DNA from: Streptomyces brasiliensis
GTDB taxonomy: Bacteria > Actinomycetota > Actinomycetes > Streptomycetales > Streptomycetaceae
NCBI RefSeq assembly: GCF_014647875.1
Contig: NZ_BMQA01000032.1
Location: 1-64,000, forward strand
Direction of reading: 5' to 3'
DNA: 64,000 nt
Part shown: positions 43,126 through 51,558 of the stretch, in pieces
How positions within the stretch are numbered: position 1 is the first letter of the stretch
Layout of the letters: each line of letters begins with the position of its first letter
Translations under genes and position numbers: made by a program
Notes under the pieces: model-generated
Database searches by the model: none
What the model was told of the DNA's origin: nothing
The model's input: only the letters and a program-made list of their open reading frames with translations

Positions 43126-43244
43126 CGGTTGTCTCCGTTCTCGGTCACACGCGTCACCGGGCGTCCAGCCTCGGCCACGCGTGTGATGTGACGGCCCGTC
43201 TCGGGCGCACCGGACGTTGCCGTCCCGAACCCGGCCCCGGTCAT
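43122..43244 (-). CDS. Small 40-residue ORF linking the DUF2520 gene and panC
   Basis: A 40-codon frame that starts in an ATGA overlap with the upstream DUF2520 gene (43241-43244) and ends in an ATGA overlap with panC (43122-43125). Both overlaps are of the coupled type common in this operon. The peptide is hydrophilic, starts MTGAGFGTATSGAPETGRHI and contains an imperfect repeat (HITRVAEAG / PVTRVTENG). It may be a real small protein or a translated spacer that hands ribosomes to panC. No homologue is recognised. Confidence 0.5.
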   Translation of the reverse strand: MTGAGFGTATSGAPETGRHITRVAEAGRPVTRVTENGDNR

Positions 43245-44158
43245 CGCGTGTCCTCGTCGTCGCCCGCGAGCACCCCGAGGAGGTCCTCGGCCAGCTCCGG
43301 CTTCAGCAGGCCGTGGGCGAGGGCCCGGTCGGCGGTCGCGCGGGCCATCGCCAGGTAGCCCGCGACGGTCTGCGGAGCGTGCTCGCGCAGCACGCGCACG
43401 TGCGCGGCGACCGTGCCCGCGTCCCCGCGCGCGACGGGCCCGGTCAGCGCCGCGTCGCCGGAGCGCAACGCGTTGTCCAGGGCGGCACCGAGCAGCGGCC
43501 CGAGCATCCGGTCGGGTGCCTCGACACCGGCGGTGCGCAGCAGCTCCATGGACTGGGCGACCAGGGTCACCAGGTGGTTGGAGCCGAGCGCGAGGGCCGC
43601 GTGGTAGAGCGGGCGGTTCTCCTCGGCGATCCACTCGGGCTCGCCGCCCATCTCGATGACGAGCGCCTCGGCGGCCATCCGCAGCTCCTCGGGTGCGGTG
43701 ACGCCGAACGAGCAGCCGGCGAGCCGCTGGACGTCCACCGGGGTGCCGGTGAACGTCATCGCCGGGTGCAGGGCCAGCGGCAGCGCGCCCGCGCGCAGCG
43801 CCGGGTCCAGAACCCGCGCGCCGTACCGCCCCGAGGTGTGCACCAGAAGCTGTCCCGGCCGTACGGCCCCCGTCTCGGCGAGGCCCGTCACGAGGCCGGG
43901 GAGGGTGTCGTCCGGGACGGTGAGCAGCACCAGGTCGGCCCGCTCGAGGACCTCGGCGGGCGGGAGGAGGGGCACGTCGGGCAGCATGAGCGCGGCGCGC
44001 CGCCGGGAGGTGTCGGAGACCCCGGAGACGGCCACCGGGCGGTGCCCGGCGAGCTGCAGGGACGCGGCCAGCGCGGGGCCCACGCGTCCGGCGCCCACGA
44101 CGCCGACGGTGAGCCGCGCGGGGCGGTCCTTGAGGTCTGGCTGCTGGTCTGTACTCAC
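43241..44158 (-). CDS. Rossmann-fold dehydrogenase-like protein (DUF2520)
   Basis: A 305-residue protein with an N-terminal NAD(P)-binding fold (TVGVVGAGRVGPALAASL, about 17-34) and a C-terminal helical DUF2520 domain (about 150-290, AALALGSNHLVTLVAQSMEL). The architecture is like ketopantoate reductase and ProC. Placed directly before panC, it could supply pantoate (the panE step), but this is inference from context. The start is GTG 44158. First gene of the pantothenate/NAD operon. Confidence 0.85.
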   Translation of the reverse strand: MSTDQQPDLKDRPARLTVGVVGAGRVGPALAASLQLAGHRPVAVSGVSDTSRRRAALMLPDVPLLPPAEVLERADLVLLTVPDDTLPGLVTGLAETGAVRPGQLLVHTSGRYGARVLDPALRAGALPLALHPAMTFTGTPVDVQRLAGCSFGVTAPEELRMAAEALVIEMGGEPEWIAEENRPLYHAALALGSNHLVTLVAQSMELLRTAGVEAPDRMLGPLLGAALDNALRSGDAALTGPVARGDAGTVAAHVRVLREHAPQTVAGYLAMARATADRALAHGLLKPELAEDLLGVLAGDDEDTR

Positions 44159-44330
44159 GCGACGGAGGCCTTCCCGTTCCAGTCCGCTCTGGGTACCGGA
44201 CGATTTCTCGTCATGTTAACGCGATCGGGTCGAGGGCCGGTCGGTCGTCCACAGGCTGTGGGGTCCGGTCGTACCGCATCCGCGGAAACCGGGATGCCCG
44301 CGCACAGCCGGGCACGGCATCATCCCCTGC

Positions 44331-45503
44331 ATGAGCGACGAGGCTGAGCAGGGCGAGGAGCGGTCGGCACAGGAGCGGATGCGGGAGCGCCGGGCGGCCG
44401 CCCACCGGCAGGCCCGCCGTGTGCTGTCGCGCACGGGCTTCCGGGGCACGATCGGGGAACGGCTCGCGCTGCTCCAGGAGGCCGGACCCCAGGTGTACGA
44501 CCTGGACGAGCCCGCGGACATGTACGGCGACCGGATCGTGGCGGCCCTGGAGAAACGCGTCGCCACGCTGCTGGGCACGGAGGCCGCGGCGTTCTTCCCG
44601 ACCGGCACGATGGCCCAGCAGGTCGCCCTGCGGTGCTGGGCGGCCCGCACCGGCGACCCCACGGTCGCCCTGCACGCCCTGGCCCACCCCGAGGTGCACG
44701 AGCGGAACGCGCTCAGCCAGGTCAGCGGCCTGCGCCCGGTCCGGGTGACCAGTGAGCCCCGGCTCCCCACGGCCGACGAAGTGCGCGACTTCACGGAGCC
44801 CTTCGGGACGCTGATGCTCGAACTTCCCCTCAGGGACGCCGGTTTCGTGCTCCCCACCTGGGGCGAACTGGAGGCGACCGTCGCGGCCGCCCGGGAGCGC
44901 GACGCGGTCGTCCACTTCGACGGTGCGCGCCTGTGGGAGGCCACGGAGCACTTCGGCCGCCCCCTGGACGAGATAGCGGGCCTGGCGGACAGCGTCTACG
45001 TGTCGTTCTACAAGTCCCTCGACGGCTTCGGCGGCGCCGCCCTGGCCGGCCCGCGCGCACTGGTGGACGACGCGAAGACCTGGCGGCACCGGTACGGCGG
45101 CATGGTGTTCCAGCAGTTCCCGACCGTGCTGTCGGCCCTCGTCGGGCTGGAGCGGGAGCTGCCCCGGCTGCCGGAGTACGTCCGCCACGCGCGCGTGGTG
45201 GCCGCCGGACTGCGCGAAGGGTTCGCCGCGGCCAAGGTCCCGTGGGCGCGTGTGCACCCCGAGGAGCCGCACACGCACCAGTTCCAGGTCTGGCTGCCGT
45301 ACGACGCGGACGCACTGGAGGAAGCGGCGGTGCGCCAGGCCGAGGAGACCTCGGTGCTCCTCTTCGCGAGCGGCTGGCAGCCGGTCGGCCCCGGCATCTC
45401 GTTCACCGAGGTCACCGTCGTCGCGGCGGGGCTGGAGTGGACGGCGGACGACGTGAAGGCGGCCGTGGCGGAGTTCGTGGGGCGGCTGCCGGAGGGCAGC
45501 TGA
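44331..45503 (+). CDS. Threonine aldolase/beta-eliminating lyase family PLP enzyme
   Basis: A 390-residue fold-type I PLP enzyme. AAFFPTGTMAQQVALRCWA forms the cofactor phosphate site, HFDGARLWEA provides the Asp that contacts the pyridine N, and the Schiff-base Lys is in SFYKSLDGFGGAAL. It probably cleaves threonine or another beta-hydroxy amino acid to glycine and an aldehyde. The first 40 residues are charged and may form a helix. Divergent from the DUF2520 gene. Confidence 0.85.
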   Translation: MSDEAEQGEERSAQERMRERRAAAHRQARRVLSRTGFRGTIGERLALLQEAGPQVYDLDEPADMYGDRIVAALEKRVATLLGTEAAAFFPTGTMAQQVALRCWAARTGDPTVALHALAHPEVHERNALSQVSGLRPVRVTSEPRLPTADEVRDFTEPFGTLMLELPLRDAGFVLPTWGELEATVAAARERDAVVHFDGARLWEATEHFGRPLDEIAGLADSVYVSFYKSLDGFGGAALAGPRALVDDAKTWRHRYGGMVFQQFPTVLSALVGLERELPRLPEYVRHARVVAAGLREGFAAAKVPWARVHPEEPHTHQFQVWLPYDADALEEAAVRQAEETSVLLFASGWQPVGPGISFTEVTVVAAGLEWTADDVKAAVAEFVGRLPEGS

Positions 45504-45759
45504 ACGACCGGCGGCAGCTGGACCACCGGATCGTGCGCACTACGGCACGCGCGCGTGCAGCCACCGGCTCAGGGCGAGCCGTACGCTCGCAAGCCGTACG
45601 CGCGCGGGCCGGGCGGCCCGCCAGGACGGCGCGGAAGCGGCGGTACTCGCGCAGCTCGCGCACGAGGCGGCCGCCACCGGTGCCGGGTGCGGGCGGGGCC
45701 GGCTCGCCGTGCAGGGCGGCGCGGTGGATGTCCAGGAGGTACTGCTGGGCGACGCTCAT
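45412..45759 (-). CDS. Small Streptomyces protein, probably with a degenerate 3' end
   Basis: A 115-codon frame starting at ATG 45759. The first 45 residues (MSVAQQYLLDIHRAALHGEP, VRELREYRRFRAVLAGRPAR) look like a conserved short streptomycete protein. The rest turns into Arg/Pro/Ser-rich sequence and runs 92 bp into the opposite strand of the threonine-aldolase gene, as if the original stop had been lost by a frameshift. The regulator at 45919 is divergent from it. Function unknown. Confidence 0.45.
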   Translation of the reverse strand: MSVAQQYLLDIHRAALHGEPAPPAPGTGGGRLVRELREYRRFRAVLAGRPARARTACERTARPEPVAARARAVVRTIRWSSCRRSFSCPPAAAPRTPPRPPSRRPPSTPAPPRRR

Positions 45760-45854
45760 GGCGGATCGCCTTCTCGGACGTGCTCGGGACGTGGCCGGCC
45801 GGGCCCTGCTGCTGCCCCGGACTCCCGCCCTGCTCCGGTACGGCGCCCGTGTCG

Positions 45855-45883
45855 CGTCGATTGACGGCCGCCGTCAATCGACG
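45855..45883. promoter_or_regulatory. 29-bp palindrome upstream of the ArsR-type gene
   Basis: Arms CGTCGATTGACGGC and GCCGTCAATCGACG pair perfectly around a single central C. It lies 36 bp before the ArsR-type start and includes TTGACG (45861-45866), a possible -35 box. This is a strong operator candidate, probably autoregulatory, and it also faces the divergent small gene. Confidence 0.75.
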
Positions 45884-45918
45884 ACGGCGTTGTCGGTGGC
45901 GGCGTGCACCATGGGGGC

Positions 45919-47019
45919 ATGAGCGTTCGCATCGACATCGCGGGGCTGCGGCCGGAGGGGGTCGCCGTCGTGCCCTCGCCCCTGGCCGAGCTCGGCATGG
46001 CGCTGCACGCGCTGTCCGAACCGGGCCACCACCCGGGCCTGCAGGGCTGGGTGACCGGCGTGACCGCCCGCCTGGACTCGCACCTGGCCGACCGGATGTG
46101 CGAGGCGGACTTCCTGTGGCGGACGACGTACTCGGACCTCTTCCTGCCGTTCGCGGGCATCCCCGGAGCCCTGCCCGGCGAGACGCTCGCCGAGGAACTC
46201 GACCTGGTGGACAAGCTGACGGACGAGCAGTTCGTGGATGCGGCCCTGGAGTTCACGTGCGTACCCGCGTACGACGCTCAGGCCCCGTTCATCCTGTCCG
46301 ACCCCGCCGAGCGTCGCCGCGTCCTCGAGGTGGCCGCCGCGCGCGGCCCGGGGCCGGTGCGGTTCACCCGGCGGCTGCTCGACGACCCGCCGAGCGTCCG
46401 TGCGTGGCTGCGCCGGTTCCTGGAGGAGTGCGACGAGGCGGTCTTCCGCGGCACCTGGCCTCGGCTGCGCCACCAGCTCGCGGCGGACGCCCGGCACAAG
46501 ACCGAGCTGCTGCGGCGCAAGGGGCTGGGCGAGGCGCTCGCCGCCGTCTCGCCCGCGGTGACGCTCGACGAGGCGGCCGAGCGGATCACGGTGGACAAGC
46601 TCAGCGAGGGCCGGGCCGCCACCACGGGCGGCACCCTCCTGCTGGTCCCGACGAGCCTGGGCTGGCCGCATCTGAACGTGCTGTACCGGCACGGCTGGCA
46701 ACCGGTCCTGCACTACCCGGTGGGCTCTCCGGAGCTGGCGTCGCCGCCGTCGGTCGAACAGCTCACGCTGCGGATGACGGCCCTGTCCCACCCCGTCCGC
46801 ATGCGGATATGCCGCCACCTGGCGCGCAGCGTCTACACCACCGGCGAGCTGGCGCAGGTCCACGGGCTGACCGCTCCCGAGGTGTCACGGCACCTCGGCG
46901 TGCTGAAGAAGGCGGGCCTGGTCACCACGCGCCGCCGCGGCCGGTATGTGCTGCACCAGCTGGACGTCACGGTCGTCGCCCGGCTGGGCAGCGACTTCCT
47001 GGAGGGCATCCTCAGATAG
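45919..47019 (+). CDS. ArsR-type regulator with N-terminal DUF5937-like domain
   Basis: A 366-residue regulator. Residues about 1-255 form a large domain of unknown role seen in actinobacterial ArsR proteins (DUF5937-like, RIDIAGLRPEGVAVVPSPLAE). The C-terminal 90 residues are an ArsR winged helix: LTLRMTALSHPVRMRICRHL, YTTGELAQVHGLTAPEVSRH, LGVLKKAGLVTTRRRGRYVL. No metal-binding Cys motif is visible, so the ligand is probably not a metal. A 29-bp palindrome precedes it. Confidence 0.85.
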   Translation: MSVRIDIAGLRPEGVAVVPSPLAELGMALHALSEPGHHPGLQGWVTGVTARLDSHLADRMCEADFLWRTTYSDLFLPFAGIPGALPGETLAEELDLVDKLTDEQFVDAALEFTCVPAYDAQAPFILSDPAERRRVLEVAAARGPGPVRFTRRLLDDPPSVRAWLRRFLEECDEAVFRGTWPRLRHQLAADARHKTELLRRKGLGEALAAVSPAVTLDEAAERITVDKLSEGRAATTGGTLLLVPTSLGWPHLNVLYRHGWQPVLHYPVGSPELASPPSVEQLTLRMTALSHPVRMRICRHLARSVYTTGELAQVHGLTAPEVSRHLGVLKKAGLVTTRRRGRYVLHQLDVTVVARLGSDFLEGILR

Positions 47020-47082
47020 CCGGACGGCGGACGGCCGGCGCCCGTCAGCGGGTGCGCGGACAGCCGGTGAGCCGACAGCCGG

Positions 47083-47757
47083 TCAGGCGTGCCCGCCGCC
47101 CGCCCGCACCAGACCCCTCTCGTAGGCCAGGACCACGACCTGTACCCGGTCGCGCAGGCCCAGCTTGGTCAGGATGCGGCCCACGTGGGTCTTCACCGTT
47201 GCCTCGGACAGCACCAGCCGGGCCGCGATCTCGCCGTTGGACAGACCCTGGGCGACCAGCACCATGACCTCGCGCTCGCGGTCGGTGAGCCGGTCCAGCT
47301 CCTTGTGCCGGGGCTCCTTGCCGGTGGCGGGCAGCATCGGCGCGAAGCGGTCGAGGAGGCGGCGTGTCGTGGAGGGGGCGACGACGGCGTCGCCGCTGTG
47401 CACGGCACGGATGGCGGACAGCAGCTCACCGGGCGGCACGTCCTTGAGCATGAAGCCGGAGGCGCCCGCCTTCAGCCCTGAGAAGGCGTACTCGTCGAGG
47501 TCGAAGGTGGTCAGGATCAGTACCTTCGGCGGGTTGGGCTCGGCACAGACCCGGCGCGTGGTCTCGACGCCGTCCAGCTTCGGCATGCGGACGTCCATGA
47601 GGACGACGTCGACGGCGGTCTCGCGCAGCGCCTGCAGGGCCTCGACGCCGTCGCCGGCTTCCGCGACGACCTCCATGTCCGGCTGGGCGGCGAGCACCAT
47701 CCGGAACCCGGTGCGCAGCAGCGCCTGGTCGTCGACGAGCATCACGCGGATCGTCAT
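47083..47757 (-). CDS. NarL/LuxR-type response regulator
   Basis: A 224-residue two-component regulator. The receiver domain has acidic MLVDDQ and phospho-acceptor Asp in DVVLMDVRMPKLDG (about 55), with Lys in GFMLKDVPP. The C-terminal LuxR helix-turn-helix reads LTDREREVMVLVAQGLSNGE followed by ARLVLSEATVKTHVGRIL. Its partner is the histidine kinase encoded 67 bp upstream. Target genes are not evident. Confidence 0.93.
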   Translation of the reverse strand: MTIRVMLVDDQALLRTGFRMVLAAQPDMEVVAEAGDGVEALQALRETAVDVVLMDVRMPKLDGVETTRRVCAEPNPPKVLILTTFDLDEYAFSGLKAGASGFMLKDVPPGELLSAIRAVHSGDAVVAPSTTRRLLDRFAPMLPATGKEPRHKELDRLTDREREVMVLVAQGLSNGEIAARLVLSEATVKTHVGRILTKLGLRDRVQVVVLAYERGLVRAGGGHA

Positions 47758-47824
47758 CCTGGCCTCTTCCGTGGGTTGGTGCAGGTGGGGGCGTGGCAGG
47801 TGTCATCCGGGGCGTACCGCGGCG

Positions 47825-49030
47825 TCAGTGCGCCGGTTTGAGCGGGAGCAGGGCGCTGATACGGAATCCTCCGCCCGGGCGAGGGCCCGCGTCGAGGGTG
47901 CCGCCGACCATGCCGACGCGCTCGCGCATGCCGATCAGGCCGTGGCCCTTCCCGTCGGCGCCGCCCTCCTCGTACAGCTCGTGCGCGGCGCCCTTGCCGT
48001 CGTCCTCGACGAGCAGGCCGAGCCCGTCGTCGAAGTAGACCAGCCGTACGCTGGCGCCGGCATTGGGCCCGCCGTGCTTGCGCGTGTTGGTCAGCGCCTC
48101 CTGAACGATGCGGTACGCCGTCAGCTCGACGCCGCTCGGCAACGGGCGCGGGGTGCCCTCGACCTTGAAGTCGACCGGCAGGCCGGAGCTGCGGCACTGC
48201 TCGACCAGCTCGTCGATCTGCTCGACGTCGGGCTGCGGGACGTACTCCCCGGCCTCCTTGTGCTCACCGGTGCGCAGCACGCCCAGCAGGCGGCGCATCT
48301 CGGCGAGGGCCTGGCGGCCGGTGGAGGAGATCGTCTCCAGGGCCTTCTTGGCCTGGTCGGGCGCGGAGTCGAGAACGTAGGCGGCGCCGTCGGCCTGTAC
48401 CACCATCACCGACACGTTGTGCGCGACGACGTCGTGCAGTTCACGCGCGATCCGGGCGCGCTCGGCCGCGACCGCGACCTTGGCCTGCGCCTCGCGCTCC
48501 TTCTCCAGCCGGGCGGCGCGCTCCTCCAGCTGCGCGAAGTAGGCGCGACGGGTGCGCATGGAGTCGCCGAGCACCCAGGCGAGGGCGAACGGCACCGTCT
48601 GGAACACGGCTACCGCCACGTTCCCCAGCGCACTGGAGTGCTCCTGCGGCCAGCGGATCTGCGCGAGGGGCGCGGCGCTCAGTCCCGCGATCAGGGCGAA
48701 GCGAGAGGCCCAGCCGGCGCCGACCGCAGCCACCGTGTAGACGATCACCAGCATGGCGAAGTCGGCGACCGTCGTCTCGACGTCCAGGACCAGCTGCGCC
48801 AGTCCCGTGGCGACGGCCAGCAGCAGCATCTTCTCCGGCATACGGCGGCGCAGCGCGACGACCAGGCACATCACGGCGGAGACGGCGATCGACGCCGCCA
48901 GGCCTCCGTGGTGGTCGCGTGCCCCGTTGACGCTGTAGACGCTCGCGCCGGCGATTCCGAGCAGCACGACGGCCCAGAAGGCGTCGACCCATGTCGGGTG
49001 CCGGCGGAGGAAGTCGTAGAGGCGCTGCAC
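47825..49030 (-). CDS. Sensor histidine kinase, HisKA_3 type
   Basis: A 401-residue membrane kinase with about four to five membrane segments in the first 150 residues, a coiled linker (AYFAQLEERAARLEKEREAQ), the dimerisation/phospho-acceptor motif RIARELHDVVAHNVSVMVVQ with the conserved His, and an ATPase domain (EALTNTRKHG, VEDDGKG, GHGLIGMRERV). No large outside sensor domain is present, so it belongs to the intramembrane-sensing group. GTG 49030 follows TACGCT by 7 nt, a leaderless layout. Confidence 0.92.
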   Translation of the reverse strand: MQRLYDFLRRHPTWVDAFWAVVLLGIAGASVYSVNGARDHHGGLAASIAVSAVMCLVVALRRRMPEKMLLLAVATGLAQLVLDVETTVADFAMLVIVYTVAAVGAGWASRFALIAGLSAAPLAQIRWPQEHSSALGNVAVAVFQTVPFALAWVLGDSMRTRRAYFAQLEERAARLEKEREAQAKVAVAAERARIARELHDVVAHNVSVMVVQADGAAYVLDSAPDQAKKALETISSTGRQALAEMRRLLGVLRTGEHKEAGEYVPQPDVEQIDELVEQCRSSGLPVDFKVEGTPRPLPSGVELTAYRIVQEALTNTRKHGGPNAGASVRLVYFDDGLGLLVEDDGKGAAHELYEEGGADGKGHGLIGMRERVGMVGGTLDAGPRPGGGFRISALLPLKPAH

Positions 49031-49148
49031 GTAACCCAGCGTAGGGAAACGTGGTGTGTGCAGGGGTCAACCGGAGGACCGATCCGCGCCCCGTGCGCAT
49101 ACTCCGCAAGGTGGAGGCCGTGATCACCTGTGCGCCTAGTCTGTTGAC

Positions 49149-50360
49149 GTGACGGACGGGACAGCGGACGCGGCCGAGAAGGGTTGGCGCGGGTGGCGGG
49201 CGGCCACCGAGGCGGCTCTGTACGGTCCCGGCGGCTTCTACCGGCGCCCCGAGGGCCCTGCCGGGCACTTCCGTACGTCCGTCCACGCGTCGCCGCTCTT
49301 CGCCGGCGCGGTCGCACGGCTGCTGTGCCGGGTCGACGAGGCGCTGGGGCGACCGGAGCGGCTGGACTTCGTCGACGTGGGCGCCGGGCGGGGCGAGTTG
49401 ATCACGGGTGTCCTGGCCGCGCTGCCCACGGAGGTGGCCGCACGCGCGCGTGCATTCGCCGTGGAGCGCGCGGAACGTCCGGCCGGCCTCGACGACCGGA
49501 TCACCTGGCTGAACGAACCCCCGAGGGAGATCACCGGGCTTCTCTTCGCCAACGAGTGGCTGGACAACGTACCGCTGGAGATCGCCGAGGTGGACTCCAC
49601 GGGCGTGCCCCGCCTGGTCCTCGTACGCCACGACGGCACCGAACGCCTGGGGGACCCCGTGTCCGGTCCGCAGGCGGCCTGGCTCACCCGCTGGTGGCCC
49701 CTGCCACCGGAGGAGGGCCTGCGAGCGGAGATCGGCCTGCCCCGGGACGAGGCATGGACGTCCGCCGTCGCCGGCGTCACGCGGGGTTTGACGGTGGCCG
49801 TGGACTACGCCCACACCAGGGAAACCCGCCCCCCGTTCGGCACGCTCACCGCATTCCGGGAGGGCCGCGAGACGAGACCGGTCCCGGACGGCTCGTGCGA
49901 CATCACGACGCATGTGGCACTGGACGCGTGTGCGGCGGCGGGTGAGGGCGCGCCGGGTGGGGGCGTGGAGCTGGACGGGGGCGCGGCAGGGCACGCGGGC
50001 GCCGCTCCGGACGGGCACACGGAGCGGGATGCGGGTGCTGTGCGCGACGGGGGTGCGTTGCGTGCGCCGGGCGCGCGTGCCGTGCCGGGCGCGGCAGCGG
50101 CGGACCGTGGCGCGCGTGCGTCGTCCGGGGCGAGGGTGCTTGTGCAGCGCGACGTTCTGCGCGCCTTGGGCGTCGTCGGCGTGCGCCCCCCGCTCGCGCT
50201 CGCCTCCACCGACCCCGGCGGCTACCTGCGCGCCCTTGCCGGCGCCGGTGAAGCCGCCGAGCTCACCGCAACCGGTGGGCTCGGGGACTTCGGTTGGCTC
50301 GTGCAGGCCGTTGGGATTCCGGACCCGCTCCACGACGCCGGCGACAGCACCTCCGCGTGA
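49149..50360 (+). CDS. MidA/NDUFAF7-type SAM-dependent methyltransferase
   Basis: A 403-residue methyltransferase of the MidA (COG1565) family. The N-terminus has YGPGGFYRRPEGPAGHFRTS, a family hallmark, then SAM motif FVDVGAGRGELI (about 74-85) and LFANEWLDNVPLEI, the motif near the catalytic site. In mitochondria NDUFAF7 dimethylates an Arg of the complex I subunit NDUFS2. The gene that faces it here (50376-51527) encodes a NuoD, the NDUFS2 homologue. An Ala/Gly/Asp-rich insertion (about 263-325) interrupts the C-terminal part. GTG 49149 follows TAGTCT by 6 nt. Confidence 0.85.
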   Translation: MTDGTADAAEKGWRGWRAATEAALYGPGGFYRRPEGPAGHFRTSVHASPLFAGAVARLLCRVDEALGRPERLDFVDVGAGRGELITGVLAALPTEVAARARAFAVERAERPAGLDDRITWLNEPPREITGLLFANEWLDNVPLEIAEVDSTGVPRLVLVRHDGTERLGDPVSGPQAAWLTRWWPLPPEEGLRAEIGLPRDEAWTSAVAGVTRGLTVAVDYAHTRETRPPFGTLTAFREGRETRPVPDGSCDITTHVALDACAAAGEGAPGGGVELDGGAAGHAGAAPDGHTERDAGAVRDGGALRAPGARAVPGAAAADRGARASSGARVLVQRDVLRALGVVGVRPPLALASTDPGGYLRALAGAGEAAELTATGGLGDFGWLVQAVGIPDPLHDAGDSTSA

Positions 50361-50375
50361 CCCGGTCGGCGGCGG

Positions 50376-51527
50376 CTATTTGTCGATGTCGCCGACCACG
50401 AAGAACATCGATCCCAGGATCGCCACCATGTCCGCGACCAGCGTGCCGGGAAGCAGTTCGGTCAGGGCCTGGATGTTGTTGTACGACGCCGAGCGCAGCT
50501 TCAGCCGGTACGGCGTCTTCTCGCCCCTGCTGACCAGGTAGTAGCCGTTGATCCCGAGCGGGTTCTCGGTCCACGCGTACGTGTGTCCCTCGGGCGCCTT
50601 CAGGACCTTCGGGAGCCGCTGGTTGATCGGTCCGGGCGGCAGTTCGGCGAGCCGGTCGAGGCAGGCGTCGGCCAGCTCCAGGGCGTTGTGGGTCTGGGCC
50701 AGGAGGCACTCGAAGCGGGCGAGGCAGTCGCCCTCCTCGCGCGTCACCACCTTCAGCGTGTCCTGCAGTTCCCCGTACGCCAGATACGGCTCGTCGCGGC
50801 GCAGGTCGAAGTCGACGCCCGAGGCACGCGCGATGGGCCCGCTCACGCCGTACGCGTGCACCGTCTCCGGCGCCATCGCCCCCACGCCCCGGGTGCGCCC
50901 CCGGAAGATCTCGTTGCCGAGGACCAGGTCGTCGAACACGTCCATGCGCGAGCGCACGGCGGCGACGGCGCCACGCGCGCGTGAGGCCCAGCCCGCCGGC
51001 AGGTCCTCCTTGAGGCCGCCGACGCGGTTGAACATGTAGTGCATGCGCCCGCCGGAGACCTCCTCCATGACGTGCTGAAGCACCTCACGCTCCCGGAACG
51101 CGTAGAAGACCGGCGTGATGCCGCCCAGCTCCAGCGGGTACGACCCGAGGAACATCAGATGGTTCAGCACCCGGTTCAGCTCGGCGAGCAGCGTGCGCGT
51201 CCACACCGCCCGCTCGGGGACCTCCATGCCGAGCATCCGCTCCACGGCGAGGACCACGCCCAGCTCGTTGGAGAACGCCGACAGCCAGTCGTGCCGGTTG
51301 GCGAGCATGATGATCTGCCGGTAGTCGCGCGCCTCGAAGAGCTTCTCCGCGCCCCGGTGCATGTAGCCGATCACCGGTTCCGCGTGCACGATGCGTTCGC
51401 CGTCCAGCACGAGCCGCAGCCGCAGCACGCCGTGCGTGGAGGGGTGCTGCGGACCGATGTTGAGCACCATGTCGGTGCTCTCCGCTGCGCCGCCGATCCC
51501 GACCGTGGTCTCCGTCGTAGGAGTCAT
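50376..51527 (-). CDS. Orphan NuoD-type NADH-quinone oxidoreductase subunit
   Basis: A 383-residue homologue of the 49-kDa/NuoD subunit that forms the quinone pocket of complex I. Family motifs are VLNIGPQHPSTHGVLRLRLV and IGYMHRGAEKLFE at the start, and GSMFFVVGDIDK at the C-terminus. Arg58 in HRGAEK matches the Arg methylated in human NDUFS2. No other nuo gene is nearby, so it is a second copy outside the main nuo operon. It may form an alternative complex with subunits encoded elsewhere. GGGGAG lies 9 nt before ATG 51527. Confidence 0.93.
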   Translation of the reverse strand: MTPTTETTVGIGGAAESTDMVLNIGPQHPSTHGVLRLRLVLDGERIVHAEPVIGYMHRGAEKLFEARDYRQIIMLANRHDWLSAFSNELGVVLAVERMLGMEVPERAVWTRTLLAELNRVLNHLMFLGSYPLELGGITPVFYAFREREVLQHVMEEVSGGRMHYMFNRVGGLKEDLPAGWASRARGAVAAVRSRMDVFDDLVLGNEIFRGRTRGVGAMAPETVHAYGVSGPIARASGVDFDLRRDEPYLAYGELQDTLKVVTREEGDCLARFECLLAQTHNALELADACLDRLAELPPGPINQRLPKVLKAPEGHTYAWTENPLGINGYYLVSRGEKTPYRLKLRSASYNNIQALTELLPGTLVADMVAILGSMFFVVGDIDK

Positions 51528-51558
51528 GGACACAGTCTCCCCTACGTACGCTGACCGT

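Noticed and set aside
43241..44158. Naming the DUF2520 gene panE
   Set aside because: The fold and place next to panC fit, but DUF2520 proteins differ from classic ketopantoate reductases and no substrate residues could be confirmed.
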